45,135 nt of DNA from Desulfatiglandales bacterium (GCA_030145585.1 JAQYVK010000604.1:1-45135); one strand, 5' to 3'; positions 34,988 through 44,936 are shown, numbered from the stretch's first letter. Numbers and translations: made by a program. Notes: generated by a model not told the origin, from the sequence alone.

Positions 34988-36487
34988 TTAGGTATAATTG
35001 ACAACCGCCGATTTTTTCTGCCCTTCTACCTCGACTGTTATCGACAATCTCTGTGCCATATCTATTGAGAACATTACCTCAATATCGACTTCACCAGCAC
35101 GTTTCGGAGCCAGATTATTGATGGGTATTTTTCCAATAAGAGAATGAGTCTTTTTTGAAATTTTTTTACCTGATCCCTGATAGACTCCTATGTCCAGTTT
35201 TTTAACATTATCCTTGGCAGTGGTGAACACTTGTTTGGCAGTGCAAGGCGCTTGGCGATTTGCAGGAATAAGCTCTTTGAAACGGTTCCCTGATGTTTTG
35301 AGTCCCAGGGCATGACAAGTTCGGGTTCGAATAACAATTTTTTTGTCAAAAAAATCGGTATTGTCGAGATAGGCGGCATACATTGCCGCACCTTCGGCGA
35401 TACTTGTGGATGGGTTAATATTACTCCATGTTTTTTCAGCGCCCAGGATATCATCCAGCAGGTTTTTTATGCATGGTATATGGCTTGAGCCACCAACTCG
35501 AATAACGCGATCAATATCAGAAGGGTTTAATTTGGAACTGGCCCAAAGACTATCTATAATTTTTGAAATCTTATCGAAATAGTCTTTTATGGATTTTTCG
35601 AATTCTTCACGGCTAATCGAAACTTCAATATGTTTATCAGGGAGTATAAACGGAACAGCAACATAGTAATCATTAGAGGCACTCAATGCGATCTTAGCCA
35701 ATGTTGACTGTTCTAGCAGGTTCTTTTGCGCCTTATTGAACAGTTTTGGTTCAATACCATCTAAGGAAACACCACTTTTTTCCAAAATAACATCCGCAAG
35801 ACATCTATCGAAGTCCATTCCACCCAGCCTGTCATCACCACTGCTGGCGAGGACCTCGAAAAATATTGTATCGCTTGTATGCTTAAGTTGAAACAATGTA
35901 AGATCAAAGGTGCCGCCCCCAAGATCAAAGACGAGAATTTTCTGGCTAAACTCTTTGTCAAAATGGTCCTCGCAAATTTGCAAGGCATAGGAAAGAGAAG
36001 CGGCAATTGGCTCTTGAATAATTCCAATACAATTAATATCTGTCATTTCAGCTGCCTTGCGTGTATTGTCCATCTGGTGCGCTTTGAAATAGCATGGAAC
36101 AGTGACAACACTGCCACGGCTGCTGAAAGTACCCGTCGGATATTTCATCTTGGCATCTTCATATATCTTTTCCAAAATCAAAGAAGAGAGTGTAATAGGA
36201 GTAAATTCTTTACCTCCAAGCATGACTTTCTGATTGCCATCATCCATAAGCCGTTTGACACCGACTATCATATTTTCCGGTATCATAAGTCCTTTGGTAT
36301 ATGCTATATGACCAACCAGAATTTCATCATTTTCCGGGTTGTAATAGACAACCGATTGAGTTATATCTTGACCCGCCCTGTTTTGAATGATTTGAGGTCC
36401 TTTCCTGTCCACCCATCTAGCTAATGCACTGAAGGTTGTACCTAAATCAAAGCCTAATACTGGATTAGTTTCGTTATCAATAGCCAT
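34988..36487 (-). CDS. Hsp70-family protein, lidless (second of island)
   Basis: 499 residues. ATPase domain: phosphate-1 loop FDLGTTFSA, IIQEPIAASLSYAL, phosphate-2 VFDLGGGTFDLT, adenosine motif RVGGSSHIP. After the linker the substrate-binding beta sandwich ends the protein (SITVEVEGQKKSAVVNY); the alpha-helical lid of DnaK is absent. An AGGAG ribosome site precedes the ATG and TATAAT sits about 30 bases upstream, so it may also have its own promoter. It lies 101 bases after the GrpE-like gene. Residues that contact J-proteins cannot be judged by eye. Confidence 0.9.
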   Translation of the reverse strand: MAIDNETNPVLGFDLGTTFSALARWVDRKGPQIIQNRAGQDITQSVVYYNPENDEILVGHIAYTKGLMIPENMIVGVKRLMDDGNQKVMLGGKEFTPITLSSLILEKIYEDAKMKYPTGTFSSRGSVVTVPCYFKAHQMDNTRKAAEMTDINCIGIIQEPIAASLSYALQICEDHFDKEFSQKILVFDLGGGTFDLTLFQLKHTSDTIFFEVLASSGDDRLGGMDFDRCLADVILEKSGVSLDGIEPKLFNKAQKNLLEQSTLAKIALSASNDYYVAVPFILPDKHIEVSISREEFEKSIKDYFDKISKIIDSLWASSKLNPSDIDRVIRVGGSSHIPCIKNLLDDILGAEKTWSNINPSTSIAEGAAMYAAYLDNTDFFDKKIVIRTRTCHALGLKTSGNRFKELIPANRQAPCTAKQVFTTAKDNVKKLDIGVYQGSGKKISKKTHSLIGKIPINNLAPKRAGEVDIEVMFSIDMAQRLSITVEVEGQKKSAVVNYT

Positions 36488-36588
36488 CTAAAATCTCCTA
36501 ACGAGAAAATCAACGCAATTATATGCGCTTTGATTCTTTTTTTCTTCAAACCCATTATTCCGTTACCACGGAAGGCGTTACTTCACTA

Positions 36589-37770
36589 TTAATCATTATT
36601 CTTAATAACAACCACACGTGCAACGCGAAGCGTCTGCCGGTTTCCATTGTGAGCAACGTACTCATACCCATCCCTGCTGATCTCTTTAATTTGTTCGTTC
36701 TCCATCACAGGATCAGCCTCAACTGAAGAAGGTTCATGACGCTCAAAATCGATCATCATACCAGGCTCTATGTCCATCCGGTAAACACCTAGATCATTCA
36801 GCATGGTTAAAATGGTGCTGCTAAGTGTGAAATAGGTATTAAACCACTCACTTAATTTTGATTCTGATTCCTGATATTGCTCCATTAATTCATCTATCAG
36901 AATCGAAGTGGGATTCTTTCCATCGATAATACCATCAAGAATAGGGAGAACCTGTTTTCCAATGAAATCAAGCCATGTCTTTTGCCGTTTTTCAGCGAGG
37001 TCACCAGCTTTGGACACAAGTTTGTAGTTTGACCTTCTAATAATGTCCAGATTCTTGTTTATCTTTTTTTGTGCTGAATTCTCATTCATTTCACCTTCCA
37101 TAAGTTTCATCCACTCATCTTCCTCAAGCTCCTTTAAATTGTCAGCTAATTCGATTTCCTCTACCAGGCTTTTCAGTCGATCATCCTGATTAACCAAGCG
37201 TTGTAGCATCCGACCAATAATGTTGAGTCCCTGCTGGCTGCTTTCCAGCGCTTTTTTAAGTTCCTTTGACAGACTTTCCAGGATCTCATTGCTGTTTGCT
37301 ATAACGTCATCAGTAGCGTCTGCTGCCTCTTTGATCATGAGTTTCAGTCTTTTCCCACGCTCAAGCCAAAACTCGGCATTCTTTAGACACAGCTTAATAC
37401 TCTTTTCGTCATCTTTAATACTTTCCTGTTCTTCAGCCTTTGCCTGAGCGATCAAACCCTGGATATCTAAGACAGGTTCTTTTGAGACTATCTCTTTATC
37501 GGCCTTCACCGGAGAGGGTTGTGATTCTATCTGTTTCAGGTGCGAGCAAATTTCATCAAATTTTGCTTCAAGCTCCTTAAACCGTTCTTCAAGTTTATTA
37601 ATCCTGTCATCCCGATTTTCCAATTCTGCCTTAAGGCCTTCGATCTTTAAAGAAACCTTTTGCAATGGCTCCATTACAAAAGCTTGAAAGGCCTTGGTTA
37701 CTTCTTCGGCTTTCTCATCGTCAGGGAGGCTCTGATTATCTTCGGAAATATTGTTTTTTGTGGCGCTCAT
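36589..37770 (-). CDS. GrpE-like nucleotide exchange factor with long N-terminal extension
   Basis: 393 residues, twice the size of normal GrpE. The GrpE head is at the C-terminus (LGVYRMDIEPGMMIDFERHE ... GYEYVAHNGNRQTLRVARVVV). It is preceded by about 330 helical residues with coiled-coil character (KIEGLKAELENRDDRINKLE near 45-65; ESLSKELKKALESSQQGLN near 165). It sits between two Hsp70 genes and very likely resets both. The extension has no recognised domain and could be the substrate or partner adaptor. Confidence 0.8.
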   Translation of the reverse strand: MSATKNNISEDNQSLPDDEKAEEVTKAFQAFVMEPLQKVSLKIEGLKAELENRDDRINKLEERFKELEAKFDEICSHLKQIESQPSPVKADKEIVSKEPVLDIQGLIAQAKAEEQESIKDDEKSIKLCLKNAEFWLERGKRLKLMIKEAADATDDVIANSNEILESLSKELKKALESSQQGLNIIGRMLQRLVNQDDRLKSLVEEIELADNLKELEEDEWMKLMEGEMNENSAQKKINKNLDIIRRSNYKLVSKAGDLAEKRQKTWLDFIGKQVLPILDGIIDGKNPTSILIDELMEQYQESESKLSEWFNTYFTLSSTILTMLNDLGVYRMDIEPGMMIDFERHEPSSVEADPVMENEQIKEISRDGYEYVAHNGNRQTLRVARVVVIKNND

Positions 37771-38045
37771 AGCAGTTAATGTCCCCTTGATTGTGAAACA
37801 AATTTATTGGGACCATTTTGTATGGTTTTGAATTTCAATATTAATTAAACATCTCGGAAATTGTACAATCAAGAGCGCAAAGCTTCACTTCGTGTCCAGT
37901 ATTCCAACATTCTAAAGTTGGGATCCCGCCCCGGAGGGGCGGGAGGCTGAGCGGAGCAAAGCGAGCGCGAAGAATTGTGAGCGAAGCGAACGGTGTTCAA
38001 CAAATCCTGTTTTGCCGTAAGATTCCGTTATTCTTCGCGAACCGG
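37771..38045. repeat. GC-rich hairpin and AGCGAAGCGA repeats inside the island
   Basis: Stem TCCCGCCCC/GGGGCGGGA (37924-37944) followed by degenerate AGCGAAGCGA-type words (37949-37991), set in otherwise AT-rich sequence. It separates the first Hsp70 gene from the GrpE-like gene and may uncouple them or stabilise mRNA ends. Confidence 0.6.
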
Positions 38046-39668
38046 TTACCGGCTTTTGTTATCTGGTGTAATCCTCTGTTGTCTATCAATGATGTTGGAC
38101 TCGCGGATTTCAAGCTCATCTGATGAACTGGAACTGCTTGCCTTTACTTTCAATAGATTTTGGCTGTCGATCTCAAATTCAACATCAATATTCTCTTCAC
38201 CACGTGGTTTTGGCGGGATCCCCTTAAGAAAGAATTCACCTATGCACTTAGCGCTATCAGATGATACATATTCAACATCTTCAGAGGACTGAAACACTAT
38301 AATAGCCAACTCTGTGATATTGTCTTCCGGCGTTGTATACTCTTTACTGACGGTAACGGGGCCCTCCGCCGGTATCTCCGTATCCTTAGGTATCAGACAG
38401 TTAAATTTGCCTCCAACAACTTCGATACCCAGGTTGTGAGTGACAATATTATCGATGTCGATCACAAATTCAGGAGTGTCTTCTTCAGGACGTTCCAATT
38501 CAGGATCCGGCAACATCATAGTAGCCCCGAGTATGGCGGCGCCTCGAGCTATTGCAGTATCCGGATCTGTATCAGAATAAGGTTCTTTTCCGAACATTTC
38601 ATGCAACATTTCTTTTACCAATGGGATCTTACTGGAACCGCCGACAAGGATGATCCTATCAATATCTTCAATCTCAAATTTTGCAGCACTTAAAGCCTTT
38701 TCAACTGAATCCTTGGTTTGAAGTATCAGGTCATGGATTTCTTCATTGAATTGTTCCCGGGTGATCTCAAAATTATCTATATGGTGAGGCTGCCCGGTCT
38801 CGTCATGGATGAAGTTAGGGATATCGATTGAGGTCGTGGTTGCTTCGGAGAGTTCATGTTTTGCAGCAATTACTGCTTCAAGCAGTTTTTGTTGAGCTTC
38901 TCTGGCTTCTTTAGTGATTCCCTGGTCCTTATCTGGATCATAAATATCGATATTGGATGCCTTGGCAAACTCGCCGGCCACTCTTTTCATAATCCTTTGG
39001 TCAAAATCATCTCCGCCCAGCTTTTGAATGCCTTCCTTTGCAAGAACTTTAAACTGTTTGTTGGCATTTCCTGTGGAGTCGACTTCAAGGATAGAAACAT
39101 CAAATGTACCGCCACCAAGATCATAGACAAGAACTGTCTGAACCCGCTCTTTTTCGAGAGCGTATGCATACGCAGCAGCTATAGGCTCTTCTAACAGGGT
39201 TAACATCTCAAGATTAGCAAGTTCTCCAGCCATTTGAGTTGCTTTCTTTTGTGCATCATTGAAATTAGCGGGTACACAAATAACAGCATACTTCGGGGTG
39301 CCGCCGAGATCGACCGTTTCATTTTGTAGAATACCGTCGATCAATTTCGAAAGAATTTCAGCGGAAACCTCCACTGGTGTAAAGACCTTCCCTGGAATCT
39401 CTTCAAACTCCTTTTCCCAGTCTGTCGCCATATGCCGCTTTATCGACGAGACTGTGCTTTCTGGCGCAATTAAATTGCGAGACTTTGCCTGGCTGCCAAC
39501 GAGAATTTCGCCGTCTTTTAGGACAGACATGACAGACGGCATAGTCTTGGTGCCATTAATATTAATGATTTCAGGCTCTCCCGTTTTATAGATCCCGGCT
39601 GCACAATTGGTTGTCCCAAGATCGATTCCTAAAACATAGCTGCTGGATTTTTCAACTAATGCGGTCAT
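38046..39668 (-). CDS. Hsp70-family protein, lidless (first of island)
   Basis: 540 residues. Complete ATPase domain: GIDLGTTNCAAG, EEPIAAAYAYAL, VYDLGGGTFDVS, LVGGSSKIPLVKEML, then linker and beta substrate-binding domain (HNLGIEVVGGKFNCLIPKDT ... IPPKPRGEENIDVEFEID). It ends soon after in a Ser-rich tail (ASSSSSSDELEIRE); no helical lid. Closer to canonical DnaK than its partner. GGAGG ribosome site 7 bases before ATG and a TATAAT at 39693-39698. First gene of the island. A J-domain partner is not in the window. Confidence 0.92.
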   Translation of the reverse strand: MTALVEKSSSYVLGIDLGTTNCAAGIYKTGEPEIININGTKTMPSVMSVLKDGEILVGSQAKSRNLIAPESTVSSIKRHMATDWEKEFEEIPGKVFTPVEVSAEILSKLIDGILQNETVDLGGTPKYAVICVPANFNDAQKKATQMAGELANLEMLTLLEEPIAAAYAYALEKERVQTVLVYDLGGGTFDVSILEVDSTGNANKQFKVLAKEGIQKLGGDDFDQRIMKRVAGEFAKASNIDIYDPDKDQGITKEAREAQQKLLEAVIAAKHELSEATTTSIDIPNFIHDETGQPHHIDNFEITREQFNEEIHDLILQTKDSVEKALSAAKFEIEDIDRIILVGGSSKIPLVKEMLHEMFGKEPYSDTDPDTAIARGAAILGATMMLPDPELERPEEDTPEFVIDIDNIVTHNLGIEVVGGKFNCLIPKDTEIPAEGPVTVSKEYTTPEDNITELAIIVFQSSEDVEYVSSDSAKCIGEFFLKGIPPKPRGEENIDVEFEIDSQNLLKVKASSSSSSDELEIRESNIIDRQQRITPDNKSR

Positions 39669-40481
39669 TTTGTTCCTCCGTTTAATTCGTTCATTATATT
39701 TTGATTTCCCTTTAAAAATTCTTAAGTGTGCTTTTTATTTGTCTGCGAACATCGTGCCAAACTGTTAGCATCTGGAAATTGCATTAGATATCAAATAGAT
39801 ATGAAGATGACTCCAAATTTCCGGTCTGAAACGTGTTTATAAATTGACAATTCAATCAAAAAAGTGGCCAGGCAGACACATATTGACCATTGGGAGCGTA
39901 TCTGCTCACTTACGCATTGACAAAAATGGTCCGGACGTTCGTGCAGAACATGCATATATGAAAAGATAAGAAGTGGCTATTTCAAAGCGGATGAATCGAG
40001 AATGGTGACTTGTGTATCGGTTTCAACTGCAGCACAACATATTGAAGTGCCCATTAATGCAAACAATAATTATCCGAACAACCAAGCAGGTTTTGTTGTT
40101 AAGATTAATTTTTTTACGCCGGGGAACTTACGTCCTTAGGCAATTAAATAACTCAGCCAGAAGAGATAATTGTAAAATAGAAGCCTGTTCAAATGATAGA
40201 ATAGTTTGTGAATTACTAAAGGATTGTCCCCCATTTCACTAATCCGAAGATAATCAGAACCCCCTTCTCACAAGCCCATGTGATGCGCCCAGACGGTGGC
40301 TTGACGCCACAGGGCTTCGCACCCTTCAGGAATAGCAGCTCTTTTCCCGACCCAAAGCCAACTTGGACACGCTCCTTAAAAACGGATGAACCTCCAATTA
40401 CTCTCCGTTGCCAGAATGCGCCACATATTTTTCTTGACAGGTGATTCTATTTGAGAGATAAATTAGGGTTCTTAATTTTCA
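39669..40481. other. Spacer on the right side of the Hsp70 island
   Basis: 813 bases, AT-rich. A 76-codon plus-strand frame (40012-40242) has no ribosome site or recognisable family and is probably chance. The right direct repeat copy (40312-40422) is near the end, with a GTGGC/GCCAC hairpin just before it (40296-40310). Confidence 0.5.
40312..40422 (+). repeat. Island-flanking direct repeat, right copy
   Basis: Second copy of 34439-34545, same orientation, 5.9 kb away. It includes the equivalent of the last aspS codons (CACCCTTCAGGAATAG). Confidence 0.7.
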
Positions 40482-40505
40482 ATGGACAGAAAGGATGTGA
40501 TACCC

Positions 40506-40784
40506 ATGGTTTGTACCAGTGTAAAGGAAGGGACGGAATGTTCCTTCATGGGCAGCAAAGGCTGTCAATTTAATGGGGGCAACTGCCACCCCATAACTGA
40601 GAAATGTGAAGGCTGCCAAAAGGTTGTTAAAAGACCCTCCGGCGATTACTGCCTGGCTTTTCCGGACCCGACCATCAAATGGCGATTCGGAAACTGCAGT
40701 ATGGCTACCCATATGAAGGCCAAGGACGAGAAGAAAAACGGGAAAGTCAATCCCCTCAAGGCCTCGAAGCGGCGAGCCCACTAA
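40506..40784 (+). CDS. PxxKW family cysteine-rich protein
   Basis: 92 residues with ATG at 40506 behind AAAGGA. Eight cysteines in the first 70 residues (VCTSVKEGTECSF, GCQFNGGNCH, EKCEGCQK) and the signature PDPTIKW followed by GNCSMATHMK. Known only as a small cysteine-rich family frequent in deltaproteobacteria, probably binding metal or Fe-S. Lys-rich tail. Monocistronic, converging on tlyA. Confidence 0.85.
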   Translation: MVCTSVKEGTECSFMGSKGCQFNGGNCHPITEKCEGCQKVVKRPSGDYCLAFPDPTIKWRFGNCSMATHMKAKDEKKNGKVNPLKASKRRAH

Positions 40785-41141
40785 GACCTTAGGTCCAACA
40801 AACTCCCGAAAACAAATCAATTAAAATTCAGAACCGGATTCGACGGCTGATTTTTAATAAGGCAGTGGTGTGTCCAGAATTCGAACTTGAGGATCAACGA
40901 ATCGGGCCTATAGTAATTGTCAGAAATATGGTCCGATTGGCCTTTTTATTAAATCCCCCTGGCCCCCTTTGTCAAAGGGGGAACTTATGAAGGCCTGAAG
41001 CCATGTCAGCACAACTATGGCCGCAATGAGCAATGCCGGAGTGTAAGCATTCCCCCCTTTCAAAAAGGGGGGCAGGGGGGATTTTGTATTGTCGCACACG
41101 CCTTCCAATCGGAAAATATTTATGACATCAGCTATAAAAGA
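40785..41141. other. Convergent spacer filled by a MITE-like element
   Basis: 357 bases between the PxxKW gene and tlyA 3' ends. Most is family A copy 2. The first 120 bases show no feature. Confidence 0.5.
40908..41135 (-). mobile_element. MITE-like element, family A, copy 2
   Basis: Inverted copy of 14034-14268. Ends AAATATGGTCCGATTGG (40924-40940) and the inverse of 41105-41121. C-run/G-run hairpins CCCCCTTT/AAAGGGGG (40964-40982) and CCCCCCTTT...GGGGGG (41053-41072). It abuts the tlyA stop (41142), so it may act as its transcript end. Confidence 0.75.
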
Positions 41142-41879
41142 CTATCTTTTCAGATAAACGAAGAACTCCCGATTTCCTTTTGGGCCGAGGAGCGGGGAGG
41201 GCATTTTTCCCGAAACAGTCCACCCCAACCCTTCAAAGAATCGGCTTAGTCCCTCCACGACCTCCTCATGAAGGGAAGGATCCCGGACAACACCCCCCTT
41301 TCCCACTTTGCCCTTTCCCACCTCGAATTGGGGTTTGATGAGGGCTATAATATAAGCCTCTTTTGGAAGGAGATCCGAGACGGGGGGGACCACTATTCTC
41401 AGGGAGATAAATGAGGCATCGATAACGGCGCCGTCGATCGCCGTTTCCAAATCATCAGATTTCAGATATCGGATATTCGTTCTTTCCAGGAGCATCACGC
41501 GGGGGTCCTGGCGAAGTTTCCAATCCAGTTGGCCGTAACCCACGTCCACCGCAATGATCCTTTTTGCCCCCTTCTGAAGTAAACAATCCGTAAAACCGCC
41601 CGTAGACACCCCAACATCCAGAAGGGTGTCGCCCCTTACATCGACTGAGAATTGTTCGAGGGCCGCTTCGAGTTTTAAGCCCCCGCGGCTGACATAGGGA
41701 GATGGTGGGGTTTTTAGGGATATGTGGGATGAGATGGGGGTAAGATGCCCAGGTTTGTCTGCCAGGGCCTTGTCGACCTCCACTTGACCGGCCATGATCA
41801 TTCTTTTCGCCGTTTCACGGCTCTCGGCCAAACCCTGTTGAACCAGAAGGAGATCGAGTCTGATTTTTTTATCTGTTAT
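41142..41879 (-). CDS. tlyA: TlyA family rRNA (cytidine-2'-O)-methyltransferase
   Basis: N-terminal S4 domain ([20 protein letters not shown]) and Rossmann methyltransferase ([18 protein letters not shown]; catalytic-type K-D-K-E pattern with [12 protein letters not shown]). It 2'-O-methylates rRNA cytidines. Full S4 homology requires starting at least 16 codons before the first TTG (41831), but that region has no ATG, GTG or TTG. The only candidate is an AUA at 41877-41879, 8 bases after AAGGAG and overlapping the dxs stop as ATAA. About 245 residues on that reading. Confidence 0.9.
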   Translation of the reverse strand: MTDKKIRLDLLLVQQGLAESRETAKRMIMAGQVEVDKALADKPGHLTPISSHISLKTPPSPYVSRGGLKLEAALEQFSVDVRGDTLLDVGVSTGGFTDCLLQKGAKRIIAVDVGYGQLDWKLRQDPRVMLLERTNIRYLKSDDLETAIDGAVIDASFISLRIVVPPVSDLLPKEAYIIALIKPQFEVGKGKVGKGGVVRDPSLHEEVVEGLSRFFEGLGWTVSGKMPSPLLGPKGNREFFVYLKR

Positions 41880-43807
41880 TTGTTTAACTCCTTGGAATTT
41901 TCGGGACGTCTGATGCTGCGACAGAGTTCTCTTGCCTCGTTCATGATCCCTGATTTATCCAAGCCATACTTTTCCCTGAGTATGGCTGTAGGGCCGTGTT
42001 CAACAAAACGGTCCGGAAGGCCCAGCCTTTTTATCCGGACATCCCGAACATCCAGGTCGCTGAATAATTCCAGGACGGCGCCACCCAACCCGCCTTGCCT
42101 GATATTCTCTTCCACGATGAGTACCCTGCCTGTGGATCCGGCATACGCCGCAAGCTTTTCATCCAAGGGCTTTACAAAACGACAATTGATGACACCCACG
42201 GAGAGGCCCTCCTCTTCTAGGAGCTGGGAAGCTTCCATGGAAGGAGAAACCATACTCCCCAGGGCTATGATCAGGAGATCTTTGCCTTCTTTGAGCAACT
42301 CCGATTGCCCCAGAGGGAGGGTTTGATAATCCTTGTCAAAGGTCACACCGAGGCCATTCCCCCTCGGGTATCGTATAGCCACGGGCCCGGGCTGTTTTAG
42401 GGCCGTGTAGATCATGTGTCTCAATTCATTTTCATCTTTGGGCGCCATGACCGTCATATTGGGCAGGCTCCTGAGGTAGGTGATATCGAAGTGGCCGTGG
42501 TGTGTTGGACCGTCTGCACCGACCAATCCGCCTCGATCCAGGCAAAAGACGACCGGCAGATTCGGAAGACATACATCATGGATAATTTGATCAAAAGCCC
42601 TCTGAAGGAAGGTGGAATAAATGGCGACCACCGGTCGAAAACCCTCTGTGGCGAGGCCTGCGGCAAAGGTGACGGCGTGCTGCTCAGCAATACCCACATC
42701 CAGAAATCGATCCGGGAAAGTTTTAGCGAAGTTGTTAAGACCGGTGCCCTCAGGCATGGCAGCGGTTATTGCGAAGAGATTCTTATCCCGTTTTCCCAAG
42801 TCGACCATGGTGTCCCCGAAGACCCGGGTATAGGATGGGGGTGAGCTCTCTGAGGTCTTTGGAGGGGTCCCTGTGGCGATTTCAAAGGCCCCGACACCGT
42901 GATAAAAGGCGGGATCTTTTTCGGCAGGTTCGTATCCTTTTCCCTTTTTCGTCAGAACGTGGACCAGGACCGGTCCTTCCAGATGTAACGTATTGTTGAA
43001 GGTATCGATGAGGTGGTCGAGACGATGTCCCTGAATGGGGCCTATATATCTGAATTTAAAGGCCTCAAAAAGCATACCGGGTGTAAAAAAGGTGATAAAA
43101 GAGTCTTCGCTCTTTCGGGCGAGGTTCAGGATATTTTCTCCGACCCCGGGTAGCGATTTCAGGAAATTATGCAGTTCTTTCCGGAAAAAAGTTAATCGGC
43201 GTCCCGTAATCTTCCGGCTGACGAACGATGAAAAGGCGCCAACATTCGGTGCGATGGACATGGCATTGTCATTCAGGACCACGATGAGATTTTTCTCTGT
43301 ATGGCCGGCCTGGTTGAGCCCCTCAAAAGCCATACCGGCGGTGGTGGAGCCATCGCCGATCACAGAGATGACCCGGCTTTTTTCTCCCTTCAGACCTTTT
43401 GCCGTGGATATGCCGAGACCGGCCGAGATGGAAGTACTGCTGTGCCCCGTATTAAATGTATCGTAGGGACTTTCCTCTCGCTTGGGAAAACCACTGATCC
43501 CACCATAGGTCCTTAAAGTATGGAATGTATCTCTGCGGTTGGTCAAAAGCTTGTGGGCGTATGCCTGATGGCCCACATCCCATATGATCTTATCCTTAGG
43601 GGCATCAAACACATAATGCAGCGCAAGGGTAAGTTCCACGACACCCAGGCTGGGGGCCAAGTGCCCTCCGGTTTTTGAAACAGTCTCGATGATTTTGTCC
43701 CTGATTTCTTGGGCCAATAGGGTCAGGTCTTCCGGAGAGAGGGTCTTAAGATCCGCCGGACTGTTGATTCGCTCAAGGAGACTTTGCTGGTTCTTTTCAT
43801 TCATCAT
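41876..43807 (-). CDS. dxs: 1-deoxy-D-xylulose-5-phosphate synthase
   Basis: 643-residue TPP enzyme, first step of the MEP isoprenoid pathway. Seen: [18 protein letters not shown] motif [15 protein letters not shown], the transketolase pyrimidine-domain residues ([19 protein letters not shown]) and the C-terminal transketolase domain. Length typical. It overlaps ispA by 4 bases (ATGA) and is followed by tlyA, the usual xseB-ispA-dxs-tlyA order. Confidence 0.97.
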   Translation of the reverse strand: MMNEKNQQSLLERINSPADLKTLSPEDLTLLAQEIRDKIIETVSKTGGHLAPSLGVVELTLALHYVFDAPKDKIIWDVGHQAYAHKLLTNRRDTFHTLRTYGGISGFPKREESPYDTFNTGHSSTSISAGLGISTAKGLKGEKSRVISVIGDGSTTAGMAFEGLNQAGHTEKNLIVVLNDNAMSIAPNVGAFSSFVSRKITGRRLTFFRKELHNFLKSLPGVGENILNLARKSEDSFITFFTPGMLFEAFKFRYIGPIQGHRLDHLIDTFNNTLHLEGPVLVHVLTKKGKGYEPAEKDPAFYHGVGAFEIATGTPPKTSESSPPSYTRVFGDTMVDLGKRDKNLFAITAAMPEGTGLNNFAKTFPDRFLDVGIAEQHAVTFAAGLATEGFRPVVAIYSTFLQRAFDQIIHDVCLPNLPVVFCLDRGGLVGADGPTHHGHFDITYLRSLPNMTVMAPKDENELRHMIYTALKQPGPVAIRYPRGNGLGVTFDKDYQTLPLGQSELLKEGKDLLIIALGSMVSPSMEASQLLEEEGLSVGVINCRFVKPLDEKLAAYAGSTGRVLIVEENIRQGGLGGAVLELFSDLDVRDVRIKRLGLPDRFVEHGPTAILREKYGLDKSGIMNEARELCRSIRRPENSKELNK

Positions 43808-44694
43808 TTTTTTCTTTCAATTATGTAATGGGCGATATCCCTCAACGGATCTGCGCGGTGATCAAACGATCCTAATGACTCAACAGCCCCCTTGATCATC
43901 GCCCTTTGGATCTCTTTTGATTTGTCCAGGCCAAGGACGGAGGGATAAGTGATTTTCCCCTTCCGTTCATCATTCCCAACGCCCTTTCCAAGGGTCCGGA
44001 TATCCCCCTCGATGTCAAGAATATCATCCGCAATCTGGAAGGCCAATCCGATCTTTTGGCCATAGGATTGAATCGACTCTATCTGGCCTGCGGATCCGCC
44101 GCCGATTAAAGCACCCGAAACGACCGAGGCTGTAATCAAGGCCCCAGTCTTATGGGTATGGATAAACTCTACAACTGACGCCTCGACCTCTTTGCCTTCC
44201 GATTGGATATCCACGACCTGACCACCCACCATGCCCTGGTACCCGGAGGCAGAAGCAATCATGGGGATGACTTTGAGAAGGGCGGGGGATGACACGGGTC
44301 TTGATAAATCTTTCCTGCCCATGAGATGAAAAGCTTCCGTCAAAAGGCCGTCTCCGGCGAGGATTGCTACGGCTTCACCGAAGGCCTTGTGGCACGTCGG
44401 TTTTCCCCGTCTCATATCATCATCATCCATGGCGGGCAGGTCATCATGGATAAGAGAATAGGAGTGGATCAACTCCAGTGCGCACGCGACCGGAAGGACA
44501 TCCCGCTCATCACCTCCCACTGATGCGGTCCCAGCTATGCACAGGATCGGCCTCAGTCTTTTTCCTCCGGCGAAAAGGCTGTAACGCATCGCCTCGATAA
44601 CGTCTGAGGCAGGGCCCTCCGGTCTTGGGAAAAACCGATCCAAAGCCTCCTCAACAATCGCCCTTTTTTTTTCCAGGTAGACCTTTAATTCCAT
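43804..44694 (-). CDS. ispA: Farnesyl/geranylgeranyl diphosphate synthase
   Basis: 296-residue trans-prenyltransferase. First aspartate-rich motif in [15 protein letters not shown], second in [10 protein letters not shown], with GKRLRP and the KTGALI segment. It condenses IPP onto allylic diphosphates and uses the output of Dxs in the same operon. The two residues before the first motif (Leu, Ile) suggest a C15/C20 product, not certain. Confidence 0.95.
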   Translation of the reverse strand: MELKVYLEKKRAIVEEALDRFFPRPEGPASDVIEAMRYSLFAGGKRLRPILCIAGTASVGGDERDVLPVACALELIHSYSLIHDDLPAMDDDDMRRGKPTCHKAFGEAVAILAGDGLLTEAFHLMGRKDLSRPVSSPALLKVIPMIASASGYQGMVGGQVVDIQSEGKEVEASVVEFIHTHKTGALITASVVSGALIGGGSAGQIESIQSYGQKIGLAFQIADDILDIEGDIRTLGKGVGNDERKGKITYPSVLGLDKSKEIQRAMIKGAVESLGSFDHRADPLRDIAHYIIERKK

Positions 44695-44696
44695 AT

Positions 44697-44936
44697 TCAG
44701 GATTCTTCATCTTCTCCTATTTTAATGGGCTGCTGTGCAAGGTTGCCTTCGCTCCCTTGAACGAGCGTGGTCACCTTTTGTTCCGCCTCTTCCAGCTTTT
44801 CGGAGCAGAATTTGATCAGCTTCATGCCTTCTTCAAAGGTTGCCAGGGATTCCTCCAAAGTCAATTCCCCTTCTTCCAGGCCTTGAACGATATTTTCAAG
44901 TTGCTCCATCGCATCCTCAAATTTTAATTGAGCCAT
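44697..44936 (-). CDS. xseB: Exodeoxyribonuclease VII small subunit
   Basis: 79-residue helical subunit. Family pattern FEDAMEQLENIVQGLEEGEL, then TLEESLATFEEGMKLIKFC. GGGAGG ribosome site before the ATG. It starts the isoprenoid operon in this window; XseA is not seen and may be upstream. Two bases separate its stop from ispA. Confidence 0.94.
   Translation of the reverse strand: MAQLKFEDAMEQLENIVQGLEEGELTLEESLATFEEGMKLIKFCSEKLEEAEQKVTTLVQGSEGNLAQQPIKIGEDEES

Noticed and set aside
40012-40242. 76-codon plus-strand frame
   Set aside because: No ribosome site, no known domain, AT-rich spacer composition; likely chance.
40911-41108. C-run/G-run repeats as a CRISPR array
   Set aside because: Only one inverted pair of G/C runs per element, no regular repeat-spacer pattern and no cas genes.
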